Positions 22,483-34,821 of a DNA stretch of 64,000 nucleotides are shown piece by piece. The stretch spans positions 72,648,200-72,712,199 of the forward strand of contig CM061065.1 in the NCBI GenBank assembly GCA_030762895.1, written 5' to 3'. The stretch is from Sophora flavescens (taxonomy: Eukaryota > Streptophyta > Magnoliopsida > Fabales > Fabaceae). Within the stretch, counting starts at the first letter, position 1. Every line of letters starts with the position of its first letter. The notes under the pieces are model-generated. The model made no database searches. It was given only the letters and a program-made list of their open reading frames with translations, and had not been told where the DNA came from. The translations under genes were made by a program, and so were the position numbers.

Positions 22483-22624
22483 TCCTATGTTGAGACCTCA
22501 TAAGTCTGAGACACATTTCATGTGTAGATTCTCTAAGTTTTGATGATTCCAAATATATTAAGTATGGTAATATTGAACCATATGAAATTACTGACATGTC
22601 TGATAAGTGTACAGGAAAATAGAC

Positions 22625-22890
22625 TTAAGGTCACTCGTCTATTTTATGACTCGTCTACTTTTTGGTAGAGCGCATTTTTTAGACTCATCTAAAAACTACT
22701 CGTCTAAAAATCAGCCAACACAGACAAAGACCAAGTCAACGCTCAGTCAAGATTCTGATATACTTGATGACGTGGTAAGAAGTATATGTCTAAAGAAGAC
22801 TCAGTGGATCACTTGTCTAATGACTTCCTCACGCGTCAGAGTTTTTGGCTCATTTCCACCCGTCTAAATCTGGACTCCACAAGCACTGGT
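22625..22890 (+). promoter_or_regulatory. U3 word cluster of D (ACTCGTCTA boxes and a TGACGTGG box)
   Basis: At least six ACTCGTCTA-like boxes (for example GACTCGTCTAC, CTACTCGTCTAA, CACCCGTCTAA) surround TGATGACGTGG, whose core fits a plant bZIP-type ACGT element. The cluster sits 0.5-0.75 kb upstream of the probable TATA box near 23,370. A's LTRs carry the same boxes. Confidence 0.45.
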
Positions 22891-23366
22891 CTAAAAATCT
22901 AACACTGTTACATTTATTAAGATGTCAGATTGTCAGGAAGGAAGTTCAAGTCAACCTTATTCAAATAAGATGCATTCCTTAAGGATCTCGAAAACCTCTG
23001 GGCAATAGCACTAAGGATAAAGAATAAAGAACGTTTGTTTCAAGGATTTAAGGAATAAACACACAATCTCGATACCACAACAGTAACCTTTTTAGCTGTT
23101 TTAGTACAAAGTAAAAGTGCTTTCCAGAAAGTGAACCAAGTGTTGTACTGAAAGAGGAAAGCTCTCTGCTGCAAGTACCAGAAGCCTGCTGCTGCAACTC
23201 TGAAACAACAATTGTTCAGATCTTGGACTACCTTATCAAAGCTCAACGTTCCTAAGTATTTAATACTCACACAGAACGACTCTCTAGCATTAATGGTGTC
23301 CCAAACGCTCAAATCAAAGAACACACTTTCTGAAGTTGTGCCGAACGGATCAAATTGATTGAAGTC

Positions 23367-23378
23367 TTTATATAGAGC
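23367..23378 (+). promoter_or_regulatory. probable TATA box of D's 5' LTR
   Basis: TTTATATAGAGC is the best TATA match in the LTR. The A homologue has TTTAAATAG in the matching context, followed by GTGCAAACC (D: AGCAAACC). Confidence 0.45.
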
Positions 23379-23705
23379 AAACCATGAAGATGAAGACAAG
23401 AAGTTGAATATCATTAAGAACACTGTGCAAGAAGCATTTACTCACTTCATTAACTTCTTCATTCTTTTATTGAATACTTCTTCAATCATTTGATATTAAT
23501 TCGCAGGCTTTCACACTTCATATTTATTTCACTAGTTGTATTAATTACACAAAACCTTTATCCCTTAATGTGTTGAGCCTAAAGAGGCTAGGTGAGAAAA
23601 GAATACTTGTTTGATTGTGAGTCTGGAGAGGCTAGGTATGAAAAGAATACTTGTACTATAATCCGATCAGTTATAGTGGAAGCTTGGTGCTGTCACGAAA
23701 CTGGA

Positions 23706-26700
23706 TGTAACACCCCCTTGGGCATTACTTTGTAACACGTGAGGAAATAAATTAAAAATTACGTTTACTGGTTGCTTTCGAAAAATAAATTTATCATAAG
23801 GCAGAAAACTCGGGTGAAAAAAAATTTCTTCCGTGAATAACTCTAGAACACCTTAATACATATAATAAATAGTAAAGTCGTATTCTTAAAGAAGTCACCA
23901 CGGTATACCGTTTTTATTTTCAAAAGGGTTCAATTTCCAAAATGAGAAGCTTAAAACCAAGAATATATAACAACATCACAGTTACCGACATTTTCAACAT
24001 AAAACCCAAAACAAGACTCCTAAGCTGGTCGCTTTACAAGACATTATTGGAAATACCCCCGTGGTCTTTCCCACAAACAGATACGTCTTCAAGCATTTGG
24101 AATCTAAGTCCTCGAATGACTTAGTGAAGTCCTTTGCTTCATCCATGCTAGTGTACCAAAGTACTATAGTAGTCTAGAATAAACCCGATATATTTGTAAG
24201 GGTGAGACGCCAATATATGGATTTAACATAATAACCGTATGCACGACACAAAAGAGAACATATACACATGTACATTTCCATAAATAAACAAGTAGTCTAT
24301 CACTGGGTTTCATACCCGATCACAGTTTTTTTTTATAAAAAAAAAGCATGAACACATTAATATTTAGGCTCTAATTTAGTACCTAATCTCCGGAGACCCC
24401 AATACCAAATCAATGAGTTGATCACGCTCAATTGCTAGGTATATTAGGCACAACGTAGCCCGAATACCCTATCATTAAGGTATCAGACATAGGATGTGGC
24501 AACAACATAGCCCAAAGACCCTATCATTAAGGTATCAGACATAGGACAACAACGTAGCCCGAATACCCTATCATTAAGGTATCGGACATAGGACGTGACA
24601 CGTTTGCCCATGTATGCATATAAAACATTTTGTTCTCGTTATTTTTCTTTGTGTTCATTCTTCTTTTGTCGAAGCTCAAGAGGGCTTACAACTTTTCGTA
24701 ATTTTTAACGTGATAGATTTCTCAACACTAACACGGGACACAAAGTCCGAATGCTCAATCACAAAACCTTAGACCTTGCAATCAGTCTTAAGTTCGTGGT
24801 GATGAAATAAAGAAATAATATTCTCTATTAACAATGTTCATCACAACGTGTAACAATGTAACACGGATCAAAGATCTTCGTGCTTGTAATTAAGAACGCC
24901 AGTATCACGACGTCTCGGATACTAGGTTTACGTTAACACTGTTTTCGTTCGGTGAAACACAAAATCAAAACAAAACTTCCTAAACTAACCCAAGTTGTCG
25001 GAAATAACCCAGTGTATAAAACAAATTTACGGAAATATGTTTACGTTGGAAATTCGTTTTACAAAATCATCAAAATCACTTGAAATTCACTTTCTTTCAT
25101 AAAATCAATATTTTGAACTTGAAAATATTGCTTTGATACAAATTCAATATTTTAACTAATATTACCGTTTTTAGTAATCCTACCGTAAATATTATCGGTA
25201 TTGTCCGACGTTTGACGTTTTAAAAACGTTTTAAGTCCAATTATGATTCTTCTAGTAAAATACTTTTTCTAGTAAAATAATTTTTCCAACACCATAATAA
25301 AATTATTTTTGAAACTTATTTTCTTAAAATATCATTTTCTAATATTTAGAAGTTTCTTACGTTTAAACTAGCAGTGCAAAAATATTTTCACGGTTACATC
25401 CTCACTATGACTCACAAAACACTCTTACGCTATTTAAACAATAATATAATAATATTCTCCAACATTCCTCATTTTTCCCAAATAAAATATTCCATTAATA
25501 TTATATCCGAATATTTTACCGTTAAAACATTGACTATAATTTATAATGCTTCTTAAAGCTTTTATCTGATTAATTGATTAGGCACTGACCACTGTTAGGC
25601 TTCTTAAATAATAATATCATAGAAATATTCCCAGGCAAATCATGCATCACAACACATTATAATATAATTGAACATAAACAATTTAAACCAAATCAACCAT
25701 CACAGGTAAAAATAGCCTAACTTAAACAACTTGAACCAAATTAAACAAGCACCACAACCACAAATAAATAATACAGACCACACACTAATCACATACAGTT
25801 ATTGGGAAAAATCCCTCAGGTTAGCACCCCTTACCCCTTGAAGACTTTTCCTTTTTGAATCAAAATTCCGTCGAGCATCCGACATCCGCAAAACACGTAC
25901 ACAATTCACACAATAATTTATCCTTCAACAAAACACAACAAATAATTTCTATAAAACACTAAATATACATATATAGGCTCCTATATGCTAGGCTCGGCCA
26001 TCATGAGTCAAAAAGGCTAGACATGTCAAATTTTGCAAGCTTATGGATTAAAGATCCTAAGTATATGAAACACATGATCAATGATCAATATACAACAAAT
26101 GAAACAAAATCCTCTAACTCTCCAAAGATTTAGGTTTCGGCCATGAAATGAAAATTAGGCTAGAGAATTTATTTTAACACAACACTTTGGATCTATCATA
26201 TACATGATATGGAAGGATGAAATCCAAGTTCACTTGTTAAAGAAAATAAACAAAATCTCCTCCACCCAAAAACAAGGTTTCGGCCTCTTTAGGAAGAGTG
26301 AGGATGAAATTTTTGTTTGATTCAAACTCTTGGATCTATACTATAGGCATGAATACAAGATCATAGAAATTGGTTTCACATTTTTAGGATTTTCTATGAT
26401 TTTCTATGAATTATCAAACTTCTAGATCTAGGAATTGAAAATTTTGAATAAGGCATTGAATCATGAAAGTATATGAAGAACATCGTGTTTAATGATGATG
26501 AGGATCAAGGATTACCTCTTGGAAATGGAAAAAGTGCAAGCAATCACCATGTTGTTTCACAAAGTAAGCTTATGGAAACTTAGAGTTTTTGTAAAAATGG
26601 TGAAAGCTTCATGTTGAAGATGTTGAAGGCCTTAAATAGAAGTGAGAATGGGCTCATTTGGAGGGGCTTGGTCGTGCCAACTAGGGGCAAAAAGGTCAAA

Positions 26701-27414
26701 GCATGAATTTTGAGGGACAAAATGGTAATCTTACATAATGGTATTTTGGTGATAAAATAACAACTTAGGGACATTATAGTAATTTCGCCTCAAAAGAAAT
26801 CATGACACTTGTGAGTCACCTATATGACTCACCCTTATGAGTCATCACTTGTCTTCATCCATTGAATGTCGGCTTTTGTCTCTGTACGTCCGTTCTCGGC
26901 TCCGTCGATTATCCGATTAGGGTTTCTGTCTGATTTTCGATCGAAAATTCTCAAAATAGCCAAACTCGTTGGAAACATGATTTAAACATAACCCATTTCG
27001 TTCACTATTCAAAATTAGTTTTTCTGATCATTAAAATCTTACTATCGGTGAAAACACCGATTGTTTTTCATCAAAATTTTACTAAAATTCATCCGATTAA
27101 ACATAATTTTTCATTTCTGATCAGAAATTTGGAAAGTAAAATTCCTCACGGACAAAATATAAAAATTCTACAAATTTTGGTTTCGAGTCAAATTAGGGTT
27201 TTCTGCCGGTATAAAATTATACTGTCAGTAAAAACGCAGACCAGTTTCCATCTGAATTTTGATCCCAAAATTTCACCGTTTGCTTATAAAAATAAGTATA
27301 ATATGAATATCACTTTGGTTTTCCCAAAATCATTTTCTAAATCTCGGATAAAAATATAAATGTTTATTTATATTTATATCGATCTTAAAAAGCAGAAAAA
27401 ATCGGCGTGTTACA
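23706..27414 (-). repeat. 3' LTR of F (3.7 kb)
   Basis: It contains a block of three imperfect 55-65-bp repeats (about 24,455-24,600: CCTATCATTAAGGTATC and AGACATAGGAC), a TATA-like TATTTAAGG on the minus strand near 26,630, and three TGAGTCA/TGACTCA boxes at 26,811-26,845. It retains a 0.7-kb section (about 26,162-26,876) missing from the right LTR. No genes. Confidence 0.85.
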
Positions 27415-28195
27415 TTACTAACCCACTAAAAAAATTCCGTCCTCGAAATTTCGTGACTCAAAACTATACAGGATTTTCTTAATCCTAAGGTCTTACTTTC
27501 ACAAGAAGGTAAGTAATTATAGAAGAATTTTGTTAAAGGAATACAAGAATATTCAATATGTAAAAAGATTCTTTAATATGTTCGTGAGTGTAAAAATGGA
27601 TAGCTAATACATGTTTAAAACCATGACTTTAATAAAGTTCCTTCTTCCATAAGAACTTCCGACTGATAAGAAAATCAAAGATAAACAATTATGAATTCCA
27701 AGGGAATTCATCCTTCGTACAGGAAATTCACAAAACGACAATGTTTAAAAGGAGTCCAGTCTGGCCAAAAAAATCAGATTGGATCACATTTACCAAAAGT
27801 AAAAGTGACTAGATTAAGTTTATCTAGAAACTTCTTTTATCAAGAAAATGTCTATCCCAAACAATAATAGGATAGTTCACAAAAATGAAATTCCATAATA
27901 ATTGGTCCAACAATTTAAGTGTGAAAACAATTCACAATCGTTGGAAAAGAAATGATCTGACCCCAAAATATGGACTGATAACTTCCAAGTCCTTGTCCAA
28001 TTCCTGGTTCCATAACTGACCTACAAGACAACTTAGTCAGTCCGCAACCAGAAACTGAATGTATACTTATGTGTTAACATACATTACTTCTAATAAGTAA
28101 TTCAAACAAGTCCTAATCAGATAAAACACAACATCAACACAACAGACCTATTCCCCAACATTCCCAAAAGACTCGACCAGCTCTGATACCACTAA
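27415..28195 (-). other. interior of F, non-coding
   Basis: The left edge reads on the minus strand GGACGGAATTTTTTTAGTGG then GTTAGTAA, the polypurine-like end found in gypsy elements (B has the same layout). The right edge is the PBS. Nothing between resembles gag or pol and all frames are short. Confidence 0.7.
28180..28191 (-). promoter_or_regulatory. primer-binding site of F (tRNA-iMet)
   Basis: The minus strand reads TGGTATCAGAGC, an exact match to the plant tRNA-iMet PBS, four bases after the end of the right LTR. Confidence 0.85.
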
Positions 28196-31152
28196 TGTAA
28201 CACCCCCCTTGGGCATTACTTTGTAACACGTGTGGAAATAAATTAAAAATTCTTTGCTGGTTGCTTTCAGAAAATAAATTTATTATAAGGAAGAAAACTC
28301 GGGTGAAAAAAAATTTCTTCCGCGAATAACTATAGAACATCTTAATACATATAATAAATAGTAAAGTCGTATTCTTAAAGAAGTCACCACGGCATACCGT
28401 TTTTATTTTCAAAAGGGTTCAATTTCAAAAATGAGAAACTTAAAACCAAGAATATATTACAACATCACAATTACCGACCTTTTTAACATAAAACCCAAAA
28501 CAAGACTCCTTAGCTGGTCGCTCTACAAGACATTATTGGAAAGACCCCCATGATCTTTCCACAAACAGATACCTCTTCAAGCATCAAGAATCTAAGTCCT
28601 CGAATGACTTAGTGAAGTCCTTTGCTTCATCCATGCTAGTGTACAAAAGTACTATAGTAGTCTATAATAAACCCGATATATTTGTAAGGGTGAGACGCCA
28701 ATATATGGATTTAACATAATAACCACATGCGCGACACAAAAGAGAACATATACACATGTACATTTCCATAAATAAACAAGTAGTCTATCACCGGGTTACA
28801 TACCCGACCACAGTTTTTTTTAAAAAAAATGCATGAACACTTCAATATTTAGGCTCTAATTTAGTACCTAATCTCCAGAGACCCCAACACCAAATAAATG
28901 AGTTGATCATGCTCAATTGCCAGGTATATTAGGCACAACGTAGCCCGAATACCCTATCATTAAGGTATCAGACATAGGACGTGGCAAAAACGTAGCCCGA
29001 ATAACCTATCATTAAGGTATCTCAGACATAGGACAACAACATAGCCCGAATACCCTATCATTAAGGTATTAGACATAGGACGTGACACGTCTGCCCATGC
29101 TTGCATATAAAACATTTTGTTTCGTTATTTTTTTTTGTGTTCATTCTTCTTTTGTCGAAGCTCAAGATGGCTTACAACTATTCATAATTTTTAATGTGAT
29201 AGATTTCTCAACACTAACACAGGACACGAAGTCCGAATGCTCAATCACAAAACCTTAGACCTTGCAATCAGTCTTAGGTTCGTGGTGATGAAATAAAAAA
29301 ACAATATTCTCTATTAACAACGTTCATCACAATGTGTAACAATGGTACAACGTGTAACAACGTAACACGGATCAAAGATCTTCGTGCTTGTAATTAAGAA
29401 CGCCATTATCACGACGTCTCGGATACTAGGTTTATGTTAACACTGTTTTCGTTCGGTGAAACACAAAATCAAAACAAAACTTCCAAAACTTATCCAAGTT
29501 GTCGGAAATAACCCGGTGTATAAAACAATTTTACGGAAATACGTTTACGTTGGAAATTCGTTTTACAAAATCGTTAAAATCACTTGAAATTCATTTTATT
29601 TCATAAAATCAATATTTTGAACTTGAAAATATTGCTTTGATACAAATGTTCTATTTTAACTAATATTGTTGTTTTTAGTAGTCCTACCGTAAATATTATC
29701 GGGATTGTTCGACGTTTGACGTTTTAAAAACGTTTAAGTACAATTATGATTTTTCTAGTAAAATAATTTTTTGAACACCATAATAAAATTATTTTTGAAA
29801 CTTATTTTCTTAAAATAACATTTTCTAATATTTAGAAGTTTCTTACGTTTAAGCTAGGAGTGCAAAAATATTTTCACGGTTATGTCCTCACTATGACTTA
29901 CAAAACACTCTTACGCTATTAAATCATTAAAATAATAATATTAACATTCCTCGTTTTTCCAAAATAAAATATTTCATTAATATTATATCCCAATATTTCA
30001 CCGTTAAAACATTGAATATAATTTATAAAGCTTCTTAAAGATTTTATTTGATTAATTGATTGGGCACTGACCACTGTCAGGCTTCTCAAACAACAATATC
30101 ACAAATATTCCTAGACAGATCATGAATCACAACACATTATGATATAATTGCAGATAAACAATTTAAACCAAATCAACCATCACAGGTAAAAATAACCTAA
30201 GTTAAACAACTTGAACCAAATTAAACAAGCACTACAACCACATATAAATAATACAGACCACACACTAATCACATACAGTTATTGGGAAAAATCCCTCAGA
30301 TTAGCTCCCCTTACCCCTTGAAGAATTTTCCTTTTTGAATCAAAATTCCGTCGAGTGTCCGATCTCCGCAAAACATGTATACAATTCTCACAACAATTTA
30401 TCCTTCAACAAAACACAAAAAATAATTATCAATCAAACACTAAATATACCTAGGCTCCTATATGCTAGGTTCGGCCATCATGAGTCAAAAAGGCTAGACA
30501 TGTCAAATTTTGCAAGATTAAGGATGAAAGATCCTAAGTATATGAAACACATGATCAATGATCAATATACAACAAATGAAACAAAATCCTCTAACTCCAC
30601 AAAGATTGAGGTTTCGGCCATGACATGAAAATTAGGCTCCGTCAATTACCCGATTATGGTTTCTGTCTGATTTTCGATAGAATTTTCTCAAAATAGCCAA
30701 ACTCATTGGAAACATGATTTAAACATAACCCATTTCGTTCACTATTCAAAATTAGGTTTTCTGATCATTAAAATCTTACTGTCGGTAAAAACACCGACTG
30801 TTTTTCATCTGAACTTTTACCAAAATTCATTCGATTAAACATAATTTTTCATTTCTGATCAAAAATTTGGAAAGTAGAATTCCTCATGGACAAAATATAA
30901 AAATTATACAAATTTTAGTTTCGGGTCAAATTAGGGTTTTCTACCGGTATAACATTATACTGTCAGTAAAAATGCAGACCGGTTTCCATCTTAATTTTAA
31001 ACCCAAAATTTCACCGTATACTTATAAAAATAAGTATAATATGAATATCACTTTGGTTTTCCTAAAATCATTTTCTAAATCTCGAGAAAAAATATAAACA
31101 TTTACTTATATTTATACCGATCTTAGAAAGCAGAAAAAATCAGGGTGTTACA
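28196..31152 (-). repeat. 5' LTR of F (2.96 kb), with an internal deletion
   Basis: It aligns end to end with the left LTR except for about 0.7 kb missing at AAATTAGGCT-CCGTC (30,629-30,644). The deletion removes the TATA-like region and the TGAGTCA boxes. The three-fold CCTATCATTAAGGTAT repeat is at 28,937-29,092. Confidence 0.85.
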
Positions 31153-31473
31153 CTAGACGTAGCCTTGTGGATTTTAGGGTGAACCAGTATAAAACTCTTG
31201 AGTGACATTCCTCTTCCCTTATCTCTTTAATTTGCTTAAGTAATATTTATTTAATCTTTTAACTTGGGGAGTTATTAATGTGAATATCAATCTCTGTTTT
31301 ACCCTTCTATGTATGCGTGTGTGTTCTATCTTAAATTTTGTTGTGTCACTCGTCTAAATTTCTGTTGTCTTATTTTTGCTTGTTGTGCCTGCGAAAATAA
31401 TTTTCAAAGTTTCCTAAAATGTTGGTTAACAAAATTCAACCCCCCTTCTTGTGTTAACTTTGGTTATTTCAGT

Positions 31474-31485
31474 TGGTATCAGAGC
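31474..31485 (+). promoter_or_regulatory. primer-binding site of D (tRNA-iMet)
   Basis: TGGTATCAGAGC occurs two bases after D's 5' LTR end, an exact plant tRNA-iMet PBS. Confidence 0.9.
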
Positions 31486-32240
31486 TCAGCCTCTGGGTTG
31501 AGCACTTAACAGTGTAGAGGAAAAGATCTTGGAAATGGAAGGAGAAGCCAGTACAAGAAAGAACCATGCTGGAGAAGGATCCTCAATGTCGAGACCTCCA
31601 TACTTCAATGCAGAGGACTACATCTATTGGAAAGAAAAGATGAAGTGCTTTTTACAATCCACTAACTCTTATCTCTGGAATATCATTGAAGAAGGTCCCT
31701 TTGTTCCTAAAGATGACAAAGGAGATGAAGTTCCTAAAGCAAACATGACCACTGATCAAAGAACAAAAGGGTAGTTAACACTACAAAAAAAAGGTTGTTT
31801 AGCGACCGAAAATAGTGACCGAATTTTTTGGTTGTTTTTGGCGACCGAAGTGGCGACCGATTATAGGATCTACATGGAATACTGATTAGAGTTAATACTG
31901 AGACCGAAATAGCGACCGCAATAGAGCGTAGCAGGGTTATCGGTCGCTATTTCAGTCGCTAAATAAAGGAACTTAAAAGTTAGAAATTTTATGCCTTTTT
32001 AGCGACCAAAATGGCGACCGAATTAAATGCAAAGGTTAAATTTTATTTATATTTGCGACCGATATTAATTCGGTGACTAAATGGCGCGTAAAAAAAAATT
32101 AAAAGAGCGCGTCTTAGCGACCGATTTACAAAGTCGTCGCTAAATTTATGAATTTAAATTTTGAAATGGCAACCTTGCGACCGAATTAGCGACCGAATAT
32201 TTCGGTCGCTAAAAATTAAAATCCCTAAAAATGCAGAAAC

Positions 32241-32520
32241 CCCTTTCTTCTTCCATTTCGCGATCTCTCTTCCTCTCTCTCACTCGATCTCTCTTTCTCT
32301 CCTCCGGCCACCACGGTTCGCTACTTCCGCCCCTCTTCCGGCCACCACCATCACGGTAAGCTCTCCTATCTCTCTCTCTCTCTCCTTCTCTCTCTCTCTC
32401 TATCTGTTTCTAACTTTCTCTCTCTCAGTTCCCTCCTTCTCTGCACGGCTGCCACCGTTGCCGGCACCACCAGAGCAGAGCCGCCGTCCTCCTCCTTCTC
32501 TGGTATGTTTTCGATCGTCT
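32241..32520 (+). promoter_or_regulatory. CT-rich leader region of the gene in G
   Basis: This is a pyrimidine-rich stretch (CTCTCTCTC runs with CCGGCCACCACC) typical of plant 5' UTRs. It holds possible splice donors at ACG-GTAAGC (about 32,355) and CTG-GTATG (about 32,501). A long frame here (32,161-32,601) is low-complexity Ser/Leu/Pro and not a believable protein. I infer non-coding first exon(s) of the B3 gene. No TATA box is evident. Confidence 0.4.
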
Positions 32521-33233
32521 CTCCTCGCCTCTATCTCTCTCTCTATTCCTCTGGTTTGTGCATTCTCTGGTATGTTTTTGGTCTCATTCTGCTACATTTA
32601 GTGGTTCTGTTCTTCAGCCAAATTATAATGGTGGTTAAATCCTGACCACAAGTTCTCTGTTGTCTATTGTTTCTTCTTTGTTCTAAAATTCTATTTGATG
32701 TTAAGTTGTTTGTGTGAATTAAGTTGATTATGAAAAACGCACGTGAGTTGTTTGAGAATTTTCTCTGGGGGTAATGCCAAGTTTTTCTCTGGGGAATAGT
32801 TAGATAACTGAACTTTTCTTCCTAAGTGGATTAAGAAGCCTTTCAGGCTTTCACACTACATTTCTTAATTTTTAATTTTTATTTTTTTATAGGACATTTC
32901 TTAAGTTTTATCCGATTCATATAGTTTATCTTGATGTGATTTTTATGTTCATAAACTATTTCCAGAGTTTAAATTGAGACCAGTTATCAGATTGCTAATA
33001 TATGCATATATTTTTTTGGGTGAATGCTAATATATGCATTTGACCCTTGCTTTTCTGCCTATATTTTCAGTTTGCTAATATCAGTTTTTGCTTTAATTTT
33101 TGTTTGAATTTAAGAAAGTGATTGCTATTATATTAGTCATATTACTCAAATGCATAAAATAAAAATGGCGAGTATGGCGAGTATGCGACATGGATCCTTC
33201 CATCTTTTCTTATTATCACTACTATATATCTTG

Positions 33234-33500
33234 TTGTTTGTTAGTGGAGAGCTGAGCTCTATAGGAAGGTATCCTGCCTGAAAGGCAAGATGCTGATTGT
33301 GTGTTGATAATTTAATATTTATGCATGCATTTGCAATTATGTGTTGTTTGTTAGTGGAGAGCAGAGCTCAATAGGATGTGATCCTGTCAAAAAGGCAGGA
33401 TGCTTGTTGTGTGTTGCTAATTTAGAAGTTATGCATGTGTTTGACAATTATGTGTTGTCTTGTTAGTGGAGAGCGGAGCTCAATAGGATGTTTGCTACTA
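33234..33500. repeat. three ~110-bp tandem repeats inside G
   Basis: Units start at about 33,234, 33,344 and 33,455 with TTGTTTGTTAGTGGAGAG, then GAGCTC and a GATCCTG..AAAGGCAGGATGC hairpin-like core. The third unit is partial. They lie in the inferred 5' intron. Confidence 0.7.
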
Positions 33501-34432
33501 TATTTTATTTAAATTTGTATTGAAATATGCTTCAATATATATTTGTTGAAGTATGCTGCAATCCAAGCTTAGGAGTTGTTGATACATGCTCTAATTAGTT
33601 GATTTTCTATTTGTATGTGTATTGTAATTTGGTTTTGATTTTGTGATGGTGTTGATATGCCAATCTGTGAGAATAGATATGTTAAAGGATCTTGCTTGAC
33701 AGGTGTTTGTTATATTGCTTACAAGGAGATGTTATAGCTGCTGTCCTGAAAACCCGTATGGACATAGGTTCAGTGTTTTCCTTATAACTGAGTATTGATG
33801 AAGAAAATTCTGTTAAAAGTTAGAGGACAATTGCTGTCCTGCTTTTTTGAATGCGGTAGCTTGTTGGTTAAAACTGTACTTTTTGGAATGTTTTTTCCCA
33901 AAACTAAATTTAAATTTATAAACTAGACTTGTTTAGCTTTCCATAGAGGGGTCGTTTGTCTAAATCCGATTTCATTTTGGGACCTTAGGGTGTAACTTAC
34001 ATGTTGTTTGTAATACTGTGATTTCAATTGGGAATTACTTGTTAATAGTAGTACTGTATTCTAATTGAGAGATTATAGAATGTTCATGTCAATGGTTTAT
34101 GTGTTTTGTTTTATGTCATTAGTTGTTAAGCGATAGATTGATTTATGAGTTAAGTTATTCAATCTTATGATGAAATGATTGTGAAACACCATTTGGCATC
34201 CAAAGGTAGTAACCATGCTAATCTTCTCTATGACCATCCTTCAAAACGACGTAAAAGCATCTGCTTTCCTGAAAACTACTATGTTTGCTAATCTGTAAAG
34301 TTGCATGTGAAGTTGCATTTCTTTGTTCTATTTTAACATGCTAGTATGCTACATGGATCTTTCCATCTTTTATTATTATCACTTGATGAAGTTTAGACAT
34401 ATGACTTGTTTTCCTTATTGTTGTATCAGAAA

Positions 34433-34821
34433 ATGGATCCGACTAAATGTTTTGAGACAACCATCCATATAGACCAGGTACAGTATCTCATCAACTTAAG
34501 AATAACGATCGGATTCACGTAATGATAGTTAAGGCATAAACTAATCATTAATAAATTGTTCTTGTATATTTGCAGGATTTGATTTCAATCCCGCGATCAT
34601 TCTACCGTCGTTGGGGACAAGAAATACCGCGTGTTGTGACTATTGAAGACAAAAGCGGAAATTTGTTCAATGGGAATATAGTAATCCATGAGGATCGCCC
34701 ATATTTTGCAACAGATACAAATGGTATTAGGGAGTTGTATTTGTTGTCCACTGGTGCATTGGCAAAGTTTAAGTATCTTGGGGGTTCTCGCTTCTACATG
34801 TTCATCCCTTTGGAAGATTGA
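34433..34821 (+). CDS. B3-domain protein, two exons, carried by CACTA element G
   Basis: Exon 1 is 34,433-34,477 (MDPTKCFETTIHIDQ), preceded by a good acceptor (TTGTATCAG) and followed by the donor CAG-GTACAG. The intron is 34,478-34,575, ending TTTGCAG. Exon 2 is 34,576-34,821, in frame, ending TGA. The 96-residue product is intact. It resembles a single plant B3 DNA-binding domain: ISIPRSFYRRWGQEIP at the first strand and loop, VTIEDKSGN for the wing, and GIRELYLLSTGALAKF then YLGGSRFYMFIP for the last helix and strands. B3 proteins bind DNA in the nucleus, but this one has no second domain. It is the only undamaged ORF with a recognised fold in the window, though it sits in a mobile element, so expression is uncertain. 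The family call is by eye. Confidence 0.65.

Larger units (their letters stand above)
23706..31152 (-). mobile_element. element F: non-coding gypsy-type element with giant LTRs
   Basis: It is inserted in D's 5' LTR between CTGGA (23,701-23,705) and CTAGA (31,153-31,157), a 4/5 match. The two LTRs run 23,706-27,414 and 28,196-31,152, both bounded by TGTAACACC and GTGTTACA, around an interior of only 781 bp. A tRNA-iMet PBS next to the right LTR sets the minus orientation. No ORF has retroviral similarity, so it depended on proteins made elsewhere, probably by Tekay-like elements given the shared LTR starts. Confidence 0.85.
22488..31471 (+). repeat. 5' LTR of D, split by element F
   Basis: The LTR parts are 22,488-23,705 and 31,158-31,471, about 1.53 kb together. 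The first part contains ACTCGTCTA-type words (22,620-22,890), TGATGACGTGG (22,765-22,775) and a TATATAG box near 23,370. The F insertion lies between CTGGA and CTAGA copies of the target site. The LTR end is followed directly by the PBS. Confidence 0.85.

Noticed and set aside
23040..23423. 127-codon minus-strand frame in D's 5' LTR
   Set aside because: It is antisense to the U3/TATA region, with no homology and no counterpart frame in A.
32161..32601. Long frame (146 codons) in element G
   Set aside because: Low-complexity Ser/Leu/Pro from a CT-rich leader, with good splice donors inside. It is better read as 5' UTR and intron of the B3 gene.
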